DNA of 64,000 bases from Scatosoma sp045576335. Its GTDB lineage: Bacteria > Bacillota > Clostridia > Christensenellales > Borkfalkiaceae. Both the position numbers and the translations under genes were made by a program. Below the pieces are notes generated by a model that was not told the origin of the DNA, ran no database searches, and saw only the letters and a program-made list of their open reading frames with translations. The stretch spans positions 31,497-95,496 of the forward strand of contig JAZNGH010000008.1 of the NCBI GenBank assembly GCA_045576335.1. The letters run 5' to 3'. This document shows, in pieces, positions 23,563 to 32,679 of this stretch; the stretch's first letter is position 1; every line of letters starts with the position of its first letter.

Positions 23563-24990
23563 TTACATTCTAACCGCGAACTGATAAATCTTCGCAAGCA
23601 ACCCGTCGGGGATTTTATCTCTGTATTGACCGAGATAAATGAATACCTTGCGGAAGAATTCTTTGTTGTCGCCGCCGACCTGATAGTCGGGAAGCTCGGG
23701 CATATCGCCTTTATATTTAAGAATGAACAATTCGGTGAATTCGTTTCTTTCCTTATCGGCAAGGCTTGCGATAAACGGATCGAAGCTTCTGCTGTTGTAG
23801 AAATCGTAGCCGGCAGTCGCCGCGGGTGCGGGAGCGGGAACGGGTGCGGGAGCTGCTTCGATAGGAGCTTCTTCCGCTACGGGCTCGGACGATACTTCTT
23901 CTGCAAGTACGACGCCTTCCACAACGCCGCCTTCGTAAGGCAGAGCTTCCGCGTACTCTTCACGTACGTATTCTTCCTCCGCCGCTTCTTCCGTAGCTTC
24001 TTCGGCTTCGGCTGCTGCCGCTGCCTTCTTCTTCGCTTTCTTCGCTGCCGATTTTTGAATGATGCAAAGGACGATTTGAACAAGCGAAACGCCTACGCCG
24101 ACAATCGCGAAGAGAAGTACGTTGTTGAATTCGGTCATGGAAGCGATTGCAAAGTAGCAAAGCACGCCCGCGATCACGAATTGAACGATATAACGGATAA
24201 GGTCAAATACAAGCCCGATTTTGGTGGAAATACGGATACTTGCAACCAAAACGCTGAAAGCAACCACGCCCGTGATGATGAGCGAGATAAGAGAAACCGT
24301 TTCGGGAGCGGTAACACCGAACGAGCCAAGACCTTTTTCAAACGCTTCCGCACCGACGTTGAGGTTCAAAAGGATTGCACCGCAAGCCGCGAGCGTGAAG
24401 ATGAATTGAAGCAAGCTCATCCAAGCCTTCGCGCCTGCTCGGCAAGCAGAAAGCACGAAATAGGTAATGCCGCCGACGAGCATAAGAGCCGCGGGAAGCA
24501 AAGGCGCGATATCAAGCGCAAGACCTTTTGCCTGATAGTAAGGGATAAAGGTCGCTGCAAAATACAAGGAAGCACCGAGTGTAATCGCATAAGCCGCCGC
24601 GCGAAGCAAGCAGGATTTACCCGAGAACAACGCAATGATTGCAAAAATCACGGTGAACAAAATTGCGAGGATAAGTACGTATGCGGCAAGCGCATTCAAA
24701 AGACCCATTGAGGTAGCGGTGTCCGCAAGAGCGGGAAGCACGCCGAAAAGGGTGTAGGTCGGAGCCGCGAAAGCTTCTACGATTGCGAGGATCATCGCAA
24801 GAACGGAGCCTTGTACGAGTTCCGCACCCTGCATCACCAATACGGGCAGGAAGAAAGGAACCACGCAAAGCGCGATAAAGATAACGGAGAAGATACGCAC
24901 GGCAACGTGCTTATTCTTCTTGGGTTGAGGCGTAACCTCCGCCTCGGTTGCAACGTCGTCCACGACAGGGCAGGTGTTGGTGTTGCTCAT
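23563..24990 (-). CDS. Polytopic membrane protein with acidic Ala/Pro-rich linker and C-terminal soluble segment
   Basis: 475 residues. Residues 1-28 are soluble. About nine hydrophobic segments follow (29-315), then a K/A-rich stretch, an acidic linker (E-E-A-T-E-E-A-A-E type), a Pro-Ala repeat (A-P-A-P-V-P-A-P-A-P) and a soluble domain of about 80 residues with Y-D-F-Y-N-S-R-S-F-D-P-F-I and Y-L-G-Q-Y-R-D-K-I-P-D-G-L. No transporter or enzyme motif is recognised. The low-complexity linker suggests a flexible tether to the C-terminal domain, probably cytoplasmic. Single gene with its own promoter. Confidence 0.75.
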   Translation of the reverse strand: MSNTNTCPVVDDVATEAEVTPQPKKNKHVAVRIFSVIFIALCVVPFFLPVLVMQGAELVQGSVLAMILAIVEAFAAPTYTLFGVLPALADTATSMGLLNALAAYVLILAILFTVIFAIIALFSGKSCLLRAAAYAITLGASLYFAATFIPYYQAKGLALDIAPLLPAALMLVGGITYFVLSACRAGAKAWMSLLQFIFTLAACGAILLNLNVGAEAFEKGLGSFGVTAPETVSLISLIITGVVAFSVLVASIRISTKIGLVFDLIRYIVQFVIAGVLCYFAIASMTEFNNVLLFAIVGVGVSLVQIVLCIIQKSAAKKAKKKAAAAAEAEEATEEAAEEEYVREEYAEALPYEGGVVEGVVLAEEVSSEPVAEEAPIEAAPAPVPAPAPAATAGYDFYNSRSFDPFIASLADKERNEFTELFILKYKGDMPELPDYQVGGDNKEFFRKVFIYLGQYRDKIPDGLLAKIYQFAVRM

Positions 24991-25073
24991 AAAAGATCTC
25001 CTGAAAGTTTATTTTGAGAATTATATCCTCGCGCGTATATCGCGCGACAATATAAAATCATTCAATTTATTGT

Positions 25074-25102
25074 ATTATAACACTTTTCCGTCCTTATGTC
25101 AA
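25074..25102 (-). promoter_or_regulatory. Promoter of the membrane protein gene
   Basis: Minus strand: TTGACA (25102-25097), 17 bp, TATAAT (25079-25074). The leader then contains a GC-rich hairpin near 25029-25048. Confidence 0.8.
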
Positions 25103-25184
25103 TACATAAGCAAAAACTTTTTCAACTTTTTGCGAAAAAGTTTACAAATTTTTTGACGGAAATAAACCTTGCCCCAAAAAATCC

Positions 25185-25213
25185 TTGAAAAAATTTCCCG
25201 TTTGGGGTATAAT
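25185..25213 (+). promoter_or_regulatory. Promoter of the PucR-type regulator
   Basis: TTGAAA (25185-25190), 17 bp, TATAAT (25208-25213). Confidence 0.8.
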
Positions 25214-25258
25214 AGTATCGTAAAGATTTTTACGGCGCAAACCTATGAGGTGAAAAAG

Positions 25259-26275
25259 ATGAGCGAGCTGCAAAAGATTGTCAAAGATACAATGGAAAAG
25301 CTGGGGATAATTTTCACGTATTATCCCGAAAATACCCGTCCTACGGCAGGTCCCGTATGCGATAAGCATTTTGAGGAAATTACCGACGACGGTACGTACA
25401 CGTTTTTCCGTTTCTCGTTCAAGGGAATCGGGTATATCGGCGCAATCGAAGGTGCGAGTAAAACGGAAAAGGGCTACGCGCGGCTGTTGCCTGCCTATAT
25501 AGAAAGCTTTACGGAAAAGGAAGCGGAGCTTTCCAAAACGGAGTACTTAAAACGCATATTGCTTGGGGAATGCTCGTCGCTCGGTATATATAAATACGCA
25601 ACGAAATTTTCCGTCCGCGACGCGGCTTGTTTCGTCATTTTGCTCCGCGTACCGAAGATGATCAAAGAAACGCTCGCCGTGTTGGAGCAGTACGGCGGGA
25701 ATAGCTTGGATACCGCGCTGCAAATGAGCGAGGACGAATGCGTGCTCGTGAAATTCGTGGATAAAACGGAAAACGAATACCGTTCCGCCGTGGACTACGC
25801 GGAGTTTTTGGCACAATCGCTGGAAGAAGAGCTGGGCGTAGACGCAACGGTCGGGGTAGGTCCTACCGTAAGAAGCATTAAAGACGCGGCGCATTCCTAC
25901 GCGCGCGCGGAAAACGCCATTCGCTACGCGGACGAGTTCGGCGCGGGCGGCAAGGTACATTCCTATCGGGAGTTTATTCTCGTGAAAATGTTGGAGGATA
26001 TTCCCGCGGCGAAGCTTGCCGATTATCTCGCCGACCTCACGGACGAAAATTTCAAAGAGATTTTCGAAAACGAAGAAATGTTGACGACGGCGGAGGAGTT
26101 TTTGCAAAACGACCTCAACGTAAGCGAAACCTCCCGTAAGCTTTATATGCACCGCAATACGCTTTTATACCGTTTGGATAAGATAGAGAAAGCAACGGGG
26201 CTGAATATCCGTTCCTTTTCCGAGGCGGTTTCCTTCCGCGTGCTCACGCTTATCCACCGCTTGCTGGGAAAATAA
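25259..26275 (+). CDS. PucR/CdaR-type transcriptional regulator
   Basis: 338 residues from ATG 25259 (GAGGTG upstream). The C-terminal 60 residues form the PucR-type HTH: L-N-V-S-E-T-S-R-K-L-Y-M-H-R-N-T-L-L-Y-R-L, then I-E-K-A-T-G-L. The preceding region (about 150-260) fits the GGDEF-like domain seen in CdaR-type regulators, with V-G-V-G-P-T-V-R-S-I and A-Y-A-R-A-E-N-A-I-R-type residues. The N-terminal sensor part is unassigned. Family members activate catabolic or stress genes. The target here may be the S41 protease 9 bp downstream, read on the same transcript. Confidence 0.85.
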   Translation: MSELQKIVKDTMEKLGIIFTYYPENTRPTAGPVCDKHFEEITDDGTYTFFRFSFKGIGYIGAIEGASKTEKGYARLLPAYIESFTEKEAELSKTEYLKRILLGECSSLGIYKYATKFSVRDAACFVILLRVPKMIKETLAVLEQYGGNSLDTALQMSEDECVLVKFVDKTENEYRSAVDYAEFLAQSLEEELGVDATVGVGPTVRSIKDAAHSYARAENAIRYADEFGAGGKVHSYREFILVKMLEDIPAAKLADYLADLTDENFKEIFENEEMLTTAEEFLQNDLNVSETSRKLYMHRNTLLYRLDKIEKATGLNIRSFSEAVSFRVLTLIHRLLGK

Positions 26276-26284
26276 GGAGCTTTT

Positions 26285-27625
26285 ATGAAAGAACCCGTTT
26301 TTGAAGAATTTGAAGCATTTACCAACGAAGAGGAGACGCAAACCGCGTCTCCTTTACCCGATACGCCCAAAAAAGGCCGCGCGGGGCAGGTGTTTTTGAC
26401 GGTGGGGATCGCGCTCGTTTCCGCGCTCGTGGGCGGCGTTGGCGTGTATTTCTCCTTTGACGAGCAGCTGCGCTCCCTGCAAAAGCTGAAAAACCAAATG
26501 CAGCTTGCCTATTACGAGGATATTTCCAACGACGAATTTTACGGCACGGTATTCGACGCCGTAAACGGGCAATTGCTCGACAGATATTCCGAGTATATGA
26601 CCAGAGAGCAATACGAGGCAATGCAACGCGAAGCCCAAGGTCAAATTAGCGGCGTGGGCTTGGTCTTTCCGACGACGGGGGAGGAATTGCGCGTGCTTCG
26701 CGTTTGCGGCAATTCACCCGCGGAAAGCAAAGGCATTTTGGCGGGGGATTACGTCGTGGGCATCGGCAAGAGCGAAACGGAAATCACCAAGGTTACGAGC
26801 TTTCAAGAATTTTCCGATTTGTTGCAGGGCTATGCACAAAATCAGACCTTTTGTCTTGCGCTCTCGCGAGGCGGGGAAGAATATACGGTGACGCTCGCCA
26901 AGGAAACGTACGTGGAAAATTACGTTTTTTACAGAACGGCGACGGAAGCGTACCGCTTTACGGGCGCGAGCGCGAAGCAGGGCGGTGAAAGCCTTTCGTG
27001 CTTGGAAGCAGACGACGCGTATATCCGTTTGACACAGTTCAACGGCGACGCTGCGGAGGCGTTCGGCGCGGCAATGTCGCTGTTTAAGGAGCAGGGCAAA
27101 AAAGACCTCGTGCTCGATTTGCGCGGCAACGGCGGCGGGTATTTGGATATTATGCTCGATATCGCGCAATATTTCTCCAAAACGGCAACGGAGAGCAATC
27201 CGCTCGCCGTCGTGGCGGAGTATAAAAACGGGTCGGATAGCTTTTACGCCTACGGCAACGCGTATTCCTCCTATTTTGCGGAGGATAGCCGTATAACGGT
27301 ACTCGCCGACGAGAACACCGCGTCGGCTTCCGAATGCTTAATCGGCTTTATGTACGATTACGGCGCAATCGGGTATGCGGATATCTGTTTGATTGAACGG
27401 GGCGGCGTTGCAAAGACCTATGGAAAGGGCATTATGCAAACGACCTATCCGCTTGGCTTATCGGGGGACGCGGTGAAACTGACGACGGCGCAAATTTGCT
27501 GGCCGAAAAGCAATCGTTGCATACACGGTATAGGCGTTTTACCCTCCGACGGCGCGTTGAGCGTCTTGGAAGCGGCAACGGACGAGCAAGAAATTATCGA
27601 CGCAATTGCAAAATTATTCGCTTAA
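26285..27625 (+). CDS. S41 family carboxy-terminal processing protease (CtpA-like), membrane-anchored
   Basis: 446 residues. A soluble acidic N-terminal tail (1-35) is followed by one transmembrane helix (about 37-58), a PDZ domain (about 110-200) and the S41 peptidase domain. The catalytic pair is visible: Ser in T-A-S-A-S-E and Lys in Y-G-K-G-I-M-Q; V-L-D-L-R-G-N-G-G-G marks the fold. It acts outside the membrane on exported or membrane proteins. AAGGAG precedes ATG. The stop codon TAA (27623-27625) forms the first bases of an inserted repeat element. Confidence 0.9.
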   Translation: MKEPVFEEFEAFTNEEETQTASPLPDTPKKGRAGQVFLTVGIALVSALVGGVGVYFSFDEQLRSLQKLKNQMQLAYYEDISNDEFYGTVFDAVNGQLLDRYSEYMTREQYEAMQREAQGQISGVGLVFPTTGEELRVLRVCGNSPAESKGILAGDYVVGIGKSETEITKVTSFQEFSDLLQGYAQNQTFCLALSRGGEEYTVTLAKETYVENYVFYRTATEAYRFTGASAKQGGESLSCLEADDAYIRLTQFNGDAAEAFGAAMSLFKEQGKKDLVLDLRGNGGGYLDIMLDIAQYFSKTATESNPLAVVAEYKNGSDSFYAYGNAYSSYFAEDSRITVLADENTASASECLIGFMYDYGAIGYADICLIERGGVAKTYGKGIMQTTYPLGLSGDAVKLTTAQICWPKSNRCIHGIGVLPSDGALSVLEAATDEQEIIDAIAKLFA

Positions 27626-27900
27626 CCAATTCAATATAATCCGAACTCGATTTTGAGTGGCGAATTTTGTCGCCTATTGCGTTAAAATCCTTGCCAAACC
27701 GTCGGGGTTTGTCTTCGGCTTTCGCCTTATATCCGTCTAAAATTCGCCTACTGAAAATTGCAGGCACGCAAAAGAGCGTATTTTTAGATGGATTTTGTCA
27801 AAGGCGACCGCAATCGTACTCGTGTACTATAAGGGCGCATTTGGCGTAAGACGCTAAAAAGACGCCTTTTGCGCGAGTTTGGATTATATTGAATTGGTTA
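27623..27900. mobile_element. MITE-like element, copy 1 (278 bp)
   Basis: 27 bp terminal inverted repeats (TAACCAATTCAATATAATCC and onward; one mismatch between ends) bounded by TA, as expected for a TA-targeting (IS630/Tc1-type) mobiliser. There is no coding capacity. Copy 2 at 33311-33514 matches it in opposite orientation almost base for base, except for about 74 extra bp in this copy (around 27674-27747). The left end supplies the stop codon of the protease gene. Confidence 0.8.
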
Positions 27901-27903
27901 AAA

Positions 27904-27936
27904 CAAAAGCGCGCACCTTGGGGGTACGCGCTTTTG
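27904..27936 (+). terminator. Hairpin downstream of the S41 gene and MITE copy 1
   Basis: A 10 bp stem (27904-27913 with 27927-27936), extendable by three pairs, with a short T-stretch. Probably the original terminator of the protease gene, now separated from it by the element. Confidence 0.6.
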
Positions 27937-28056
27937 CAATTATATGGAGGTGTTCCTCGGAATAAGGAAACGGGTAGGCTATCTCGTTTGACGAAATCAT
28001 TATAATATGCGTTTGCGTAAAATTCGTTTTGATTTCGTGATAATTTGACGAAAAAA

Positions 28057-28089
28057 TGCCCCGCTTCGCAAAATTTGCGAAGCGGGGCA
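28057..28089 (-). terminator. Terminator of tkt
   Basis: A long near-perfect stem (TGCCCCGCTTCGC with its complement). Minus-strand T-run at 28056-28051. 15 bp past the tkt stop. Confidence 0.92.
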
Positions 28090-28103
28090 ATCCGTTTTTT
28101 TAC

Positions 28104-30104
28104 TTATTTGCTCTTTTCAATGGAAGCCAACGCCTTTTCGACGACGTTTTCCGCCGTGAAGCCGAAGTGCGGGAAGAGCTTGCCCGCGGGCGCGGACGCA
28201 CCGAAGCTTTCCATTGCTACGATTTCGCCGTTATCGCCTGCGTATTTATACCAGCTGTAAGGCGAGCCTGCTTCTACGCATACTCTTGCCTTGACCTCTA
28301 CGGGCAATACGCTTGCTTTGTAAGCGGCGTTCTGCTTTTCGAATTCTTCCATACAAGGCATAGAAACGACGCGCGCGTTTACGCCTTTTTCCGCCAAAGC
28401 CGCTTTTGCTTTTACGCAAAGCTCGACCTCCGAGCCTGTACCGATAAGAAGCACGTCGGGCGTACCCTCACAGTCTTCGAGGATATAACCGCCTTTGAGC
28501 GCGTCCTTGCCGCTGTTTTCGTACTGGGGCAACGCCTGACGGGTAAGCACGAGGGTCGTAGGCTCTTTACCGCTCATTGCGGATACCCAAGCCGCCGCCG
28601 TTTCCTTGCCGTCCGCGGGACGGTAAACCTTCATGCCAGGGATAGAACGGAGCATGATCAGCTGTTCTACGGGCTGATGCGTAGGACCGTCCTCGCCAAC
28701 GCCGATGGAGTCGTGCGTCATAATATAGGTCACGGGCAATTTCATAAGCGCGGCAAGACGCATTGCGGGTTTGCAATAATCGGAGAACACGAAGAAGGTC
28801 GCGCAATACGCTTGCAGACCGCCGTGGAGCTGCATACCGTTGACGATTGCCGCCATCGCGTGCTCACGGATACCGAAATGCATATTTCTGCCCGAGAAAT
28901 CCGCGGGGGAGAATTGACCGTATTTGTTCGTTTCCGTGTCCTTCATATCCGAAAGGTTGGACGGACCGAGGTCTGCCGAGCCGCCCATAAGCGTAGGCAA
29001 TTTCGCCGCGAGCTTGTTCAAAACCTTCGCGGAGGTTTGGCGGGTAGCCATCGGCTTTTCAAAGTCGTACAGCTCGTCCATTTCGTCGAAGTCGGGCTTC
29101 ACGCCTGCCATTGCGTTTTTGTATTCCTCGGCAAGCTCGGGATACGCCACTTCGTAATCGATAAACATCTTTTTCCAATGCACTTCTGCCGCCGCGCCTG
29201 CTTTTGCCGCTTCCGCGCAATGCTCGAACACCTCTTGCGGACATTCGTAGGGGAGATATTCCCAGCCAAGTTTTTCCTTGGTCTTTTGGAGGTTTTCCGC
29301 ACCAAGGGGCGCGCCGTGCGATTTTTCGCTGCCTTCCAAGGGCGAGCCGAAGCCGATACGCGTATGGCAAATGATGATAGAGGGTTTTTCCTTGTTGGCT
29401 TTCGCTTTTTCCACCGCCGCGCTCAACGCGTCGATATCGTCGGGGGAACAAACGAGGTCCACATGCAAAACCTGCCAGTTTTGCGCCGCAAAACGCGCGC
29501 CGACGTTTTCCTTAAAGGTAACGTCCGTGTCGCCCTCAATCGTGATGTCGTTATCGTCGTAGAAAAGAATGAGCTTGCCCAAATTGTGCGTACCCGCAAA
29601 CGAGCAGGCTTCGTAGGAGATACCCTCCTGCAAGCAGCCGTCGCCACAGATGGCGTAGGTGTAGTGGTCCACGACGTTGAAGCCGGGACGGTTGTATTTT
29701 GCGGCAAGGTTTGCTTCCGCGACCGCCATACCGACGGCGTTGGCAATACCCTGACCGAGCGGCCCCGTCGTCGTTTCGATACCCACCGTGTGACCGTATT
29801 CGGGGTGACCGGGGGTTTTAGAACCGAACTGACGGAAGCTCATCAAATCTTCCTTTTGAAGTCCGTAGCCGTAAAGATACAGCAAGGAATAATACAACGC
29901 GGAGCCGTGACCTGCCGAAAGCACGAATCTGTCGCGGTTGTCCCATTTGGGGCTCTTGGGATTGAATTTCAAGAAATTCTGGAAGAGCGTGTACGCGATA
30001 GGTGCACAGCCGAGGGGCAGACCAGGGTGACCGGATTTTGCCGATTCGATTGCTTCCGCCGACAAAATGCGGAGCGCGTTGATGGTGGTTTTCTGTACGT
30101 TCAT
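28104..30104 (-). CDS. tkt: Transketolase
   Basis: Moves two-carbon ketol units between sugar phosphates in the pentose phosphate pathway, with thiamine diphosphate and a divalent metal. 666 residues, full family length. Seen: S-G-H-P-G-L-P-L-G at the N-terminus, S-A-G-H-G-S-A-L-Y-Y, the ThDP motif G-D-G-C-L-Q-E-G with a later N-D-I, F-G-I-R-E-H-A-M in the pyrimidine domain, and D-S-I-G-V-G-E-D-G-P-T-H-Q-P. It starts 34 bp after the phosphohexomutase gene, with AGGAG before ATG. The opposite strand has a spurious 689-codon frame. Confidence 0.97.
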   Translation of the reverse strand: MNVQKTTINALRILSAEAIESAKSGHPGLPLGCAPIAYTLFQNFLKFNPKSPKWDNRDRFVLSAGHGSALYYSLLYLYGYGLQKEDLMSFRQFGSKTPGHPEYGHTVGIETTTGPLGQGIANAVGMAVAEANLAAKYNRPGFNVVDHYTYAICGDGCLQEGISYEACSFAGTHNLGKLILFYDDNDITIEGDTDVTFKENVGARFAAQNWQVLHVDLVCSPDDIDALSAAVEKAKANKEKPSIIICHTRIGFGSPLEGSEKSHGAPLGAENLQKTKEKLGWEYLPYECPQEVFEHCAEAAKAGAAAEVHWKKMFIDYEVAYPELAEEYKNAMAGVKPDFDEMDELYDFEKPMATRQTSAKVLNKLAAKLPTLMGGSADLGPSNLSDMKDTETNKYGQFSPADFSGRNMHFGIREHAMAAIVNGMQLHGGLQAYCATFFVFSDYCKPAMRLAALMKLPVTYIMTHDSIGVGEDGPTHQPVEQLIMLRSIPGMKVYRPADGKETAAAWVSAMSGKEPTTLVLTRQALPQYENSGKDALKGGYILEDCEGTPDVLLIGTGSEVELCVKAKAALAEKGVNARVVSMPCMEEFEKQNAAYKASVLPVEVKARVCVEAGSPYSWYKYAGDNGEIVAMESFGASAPAGKLFPHFGFTAENVVEKALASIEKSK

Positions 30105-30138
30105 TTGGAATTCTCCTATTTATAAAAATTATTTTTTA

Positions 30139-31734
30139 TCAGTTTCTGAAAGCGCGTTTGCGCGCGATAAGCTTGGCTTTGACCTCGCTGACTTTGTTTT
30201 CTCTCCACGCGTTTATGGCGTTTTCAAAGGGCGTAATGTCGAGGAAATCGTATTTTTTGAGGAAATAATACAAATCCTTGATGATTTTGACCGCGCCGTC
30301 CTTTGCGTTGGATTCTACGTTGATAGGCAGAACGGGGTCGTGTAAGCTCATACGGATCAACGCCCAGCCGTTGCCGTGCATATCGTCGTAGCATACGCGG
30401 AAGCCCTCGTAATTGTCCTCGGCGGGTGTGGCGTAATACAAATTGCGCGCGTACGCCGCAAAATCGTCGATTAAGACCTTGCCGAGTGCCTTGAAATCAC
30501 AATCGGGACGGAAATCCAAGCGAAGCTCTGCCGCCTCCGCGGGCATTTGCAGGTTGGAGATGAGGTCGGAAAGGGTTTTGCCCTCTTTCGCCGCGTTCGC
30601 AAGCGCAATCAAAAGCCGCGTGATCAGATACGCGCCGTCGTCGAGGAAATAATTTTCAAGAAACGCCGCGTGACCGCTCGTTTCAATGGCAAGGGGGGTG
30701 TATTCGCCTTGCTCGTTGAGTCTTTTTGCTTCGTTGATAACGTTTTTATAGCCTCGCTTAAAGCGAAGATGCTTGCCGCCGTTTGCCTGAATGAATTTGG
30801 TCAAGCCGTCCGAGGTCACCGAGTCGGTGACGATCGTTCCCGCTTTTTCCTTTAAGAGAATGGCGGAAATGAGCGCAATCAAACGGTTGCGGTTGATTTC
30901 CTCGCCGTTCTCGTCCACTGCACCCGCGCGGTCTACGTCCGTGTCGAAGATGATACCGAAATCGGCTTTTGCGTTTTTAACCGCTTCGCACACCGATTGC
31001 ATAGCCGCCGCGTTTTCGGGGTTGGGGATATGGTTGGGGAAATTGCCGTCGGGGTCGAGGAATTGCGAGCCAGTCGTATCCGCGCCCAAGGGCTGTAATA
31101 CCTTTTCCGCGAAAAATCCGCCCGCGCCGTTACCCGCGTCTACGATGATTTTCTTGCCCGCAAGCGGCTGATCTTCCCCGCAAGCTACGCGCACCTTTTC
31201 CACGAGGGAAGCCGCGTAATCGTCGAGGTAGGGCTTTTCAAGCGTTTCGCCGTAGGTTTGCACCTCGGCAAAGCGGTAGTTCGCCGCCATTTCCAAAAGC
31301 TCCTGCACGTCCGAACTTTCCAGCCCGCCCTCGTGCGAAAAGAATTTCAAACCGTTGCGGTTAAAGGGGAGATGGCTTGCCGTAATCATAATCGAGCCGT
31401 GGCAGTAATGCTCGCTCAAATAGTTTTCGTCCTGCAAAAGCGCGAACATAGAGGGCGTGGTCGAAAGCCCCGTAACGATTGCGTTATGCCCCGTTTGGGT
31501 GACCCCCTTCACCACGGCTTCGCAAAGCGCGGGCGCGGTGATACGGGAATCGTACCCGATTGCGACGCTCACTTGCGTTTTACCCGTGCGGGAGATAAGC
31601 CATACGCAAAAGGCTTTTGCGATTGCTTCCGCGGCTTCCGTCGTCAAGGTTATCGGCTCGTTTTCGACGCCCTCACAGGCGACGCCGCGTACGTCCGTGC
31701 CGTTTTTGAGTTTCAAATATTCCTGAACAGTCAT
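30139..31734 (-). CDS. Phosphoglucomutase/phosphomannomutase family protein
   Basis: Interconverts hexose 1- and 6-phosphates through a phosphoserine enzyme. I start at ATG 31734 (MTVQEYLKLKNG); the frame continues six codons to GTG 31752. 531 residues. Active-site serine loop T-A-S-H-L-P-F-N-R-N-G, metal loop D-T-D-V-D-R, sugar-binding loop E-T-S-G-H. The C-terminal domain is a little longer than in classical ManB/Pgm. Preference for glucose or mannose cannot be decided. Leads an operon with tkt. Confidence 0.88.
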   Translation of the reverse strand: MTVQEYLKLKNGTDVRGVACEGVENEPITLTTEAAEAIAKAFCVWLISRTGKTQVSVAIGYDSRITAPALCEAVVKGVTQTGHNAIVTGLSTTPSMFALLQDENYLSEHYCHGSIMITASHLPFNRNGLKFFSHEGGLESSDVQELLEMAANYRFAEVQTYGETLEKPYLDDYAASLVEKVRVACGEDQPLAGKKIIVDAGNGAGGFFAEKVLQPLGADTTGSQFLDPDGNFPNHIPNPENAAAMQSVCEAVKNAKADFGIIFDTDVDRAGAVDENGEEINRNRLIALISAILLKEKAGTIVTDSVTSDGLTKFIQANGGKHLRFKRGYKNVINEAKRLNEQGEYTPLAIETSGHAAFLENYFLDDGAYLITRLLIALANAAKEGKTLSDLISNLQMPAEAAELRLDFRPDCDFKALGKVLIDDFAAYARNLYYATPAEDNYEGFRVCYDDMHGNGWALIRMSLHDPVLPINVESNAKDGAVKIIKDLYYFLKKYDFLDITPFENAINAWRENKVSEVKAKLIARKRAFRN

Positions 31735-31787
31735 TTTTCCGTGTTTCCTCACGATAGAGATTTTTCCATATAGGAAAGCCTATCTAT

Positions 31788-31816
31788 ATTATAACGGTTT
31801 CTATTGATTTTTTCAA
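31788..31816 (-). promoter_or_regulatory. Promoter of the phosphohexomutase-tkt operon
   Basis: Minus strand: TTGAAA (31816-31811), 17 bp, TATAAT (31793-31788). Confidence 0.8.
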
Positions 31817-31910
31817 GCCTTTTACAGAAAAAAGTTATAAAAATTTCCGCTTGCTTGAAAGTTTTTATGCTTCCAGCGAAAAATGCGCGCTTGCACACTT
31901 GTCCAAACGC

Positions 31911-31939
31911 TTGACTTTTTGAGAAAAAGGTGTTATAGT
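31911..31939 (+). promoter_or_regulatory. Promoter of the cobalamin-riboswitch transcript
   Basis: TTGACT (31911-31916), 17 bp, TATAGT (31934-31939), just upstream of the riboswitch. Confidence 0.75.
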
Positions 31940-31954
31940 AGCTATAACAGAATA

Positions 31955-32120
31955 AACACGAACGCGCGGTGCGGCTTTTGCGGAAGCCGCTTAAAAGGGA
32001 AGAGGGAATTACCCCGCTGCCCCCGCAACCGTAAGAACGCTCGCCTCTTTTCACTGTAAACGGGAAGGAAAGCGGCATATAAACGAGCGTTGTAAGCCGG
32101 GAGACCTGCCCGTGTTCGTA
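31955..32120 (+). promoter_or_regulatory. Cobalamin (B12) riboswitch
   Basis: Conserved blocks are in the correct order: GGTGCGG (31969-31975), the AAAAGGGAAGAGGGAA block near 31993, CCCCCGCAACCGTAA (B12 box core, about 32020-32034) and GCCGGGAGACCTGCC near 32096-32110. The closing helix P1 pairs ACGAAC (31958-31963) with GTTCGT (32114-32119). It controls the DUF4430 lipoprotein and ECF S-component genes that follow. Confidence 0.95.
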
Positions 32121-32196
32121 TGGGATTTCCGCGGGCGGGGAGGCTCACGGCAAAACGCATAACTGCTTATAAAAAGCAGTATTTTTCGTTTGCTTT

Positions 32197-32226
32197 CTCC
32201 ACGCTTGCGCCGTGGAGAATTTTTTT
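32197..32226 (+). terminator. Expression-platform terminator of the B12 riboswitch
   Basis: CTCCACG (32197-32203) pairs with CGTGGAG (32211-32217), followed by a seven-T run and then the Shine-Dalgarno of the next gene. A smaller hairpin with a T-run lies upstream (32162-32185). With B12 bound, transcription would stop here before the uptake genes. Confidence 0.85.
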
Positions 32227-32241
32227 ATGGGAGGCGTTATT

Positions 32242-32664
32242 ATGAAACGCAAATTATATTCTTTTTTAACTCTTTTATGCTGCGCGGTCGCCGCGTTGTT
32301 TTGTTGGTCGTCCTGCAATCAGGAACAGCCCGTCGAGCCCGTTTGTATCCGCGTGGAAAACGAAGTCGCGGAGGGTACGACTCTTTTGGAGTATATGAAC
32401 GAGTTGCGACAAGCGGGCGAGCTGGACTTTGAAAGCGTGACGGGCGCGTACGGCGAAATGATTACGGGTATCAACGGCACGAAAAACGGCGTGGGCGACA
32501 ATCCGTGCTGGATGCTGTATACCTCGGATACGAGCGAGGGCGTTTCCGATTTGTCCTATTCGTACGAATACGAGGGGCAAACGCTCGGCTGTGCGTGGCT
32601 TGGCGTAAGTGCAATGCCCGTAAAGCAGGGCGAGATTTACGTGTGGGTATATACGCAATTTTAA
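32242..32664 (+). CDS. DUF4430-domain lipoprotein, probable cobalamin-capture protein
   Basis: Started at ATG 32242 (GGGAGG upstream), since the earlier frame lies within the terminator. 140 residues. Lipoprotein signal with hydrophobic core and lipobox ending W-S-S-C. The mature part fits DUF4430, the small beta domain related to the C-terminal domain of intrinsic factor/transcobalamin: T-L-L-E-Y-M-N-E-L, G-Y/F-I-T-G-I-N-G-type motif, G-D-N-P-C-W-M-L-Y-T and G-C-A-W-L-G-V. Under a B12 riboswitch and next to an ECF S component, a role in cobalamin or corrinoid binding at the cell surface is likely but inferred. Confidence 0.8.
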   Translation: MKRKLYSFLTLLCCAVAALFCWSSCNQEQPVEPVCIRVENEVAEGTTLLEYMNELRQAGELDFESVTGAYGEMITGINGTKNGVGDNPCWMLYTSDTSEGVSDLSYSYEYEGQTLGCAWLGVSAMPVKQGEIYVWVYTQF

Positions 32665-32679
32665 CGGGGCAGGTACGAG

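Noticed and set aside
28056..30125. Plus-strand frame of 689 codons
   Set aside because: It lies wholly antisense to transketolase, whose motifs and length are unmistakable; its product is Arg/His/Phe-rich shadow sequence.
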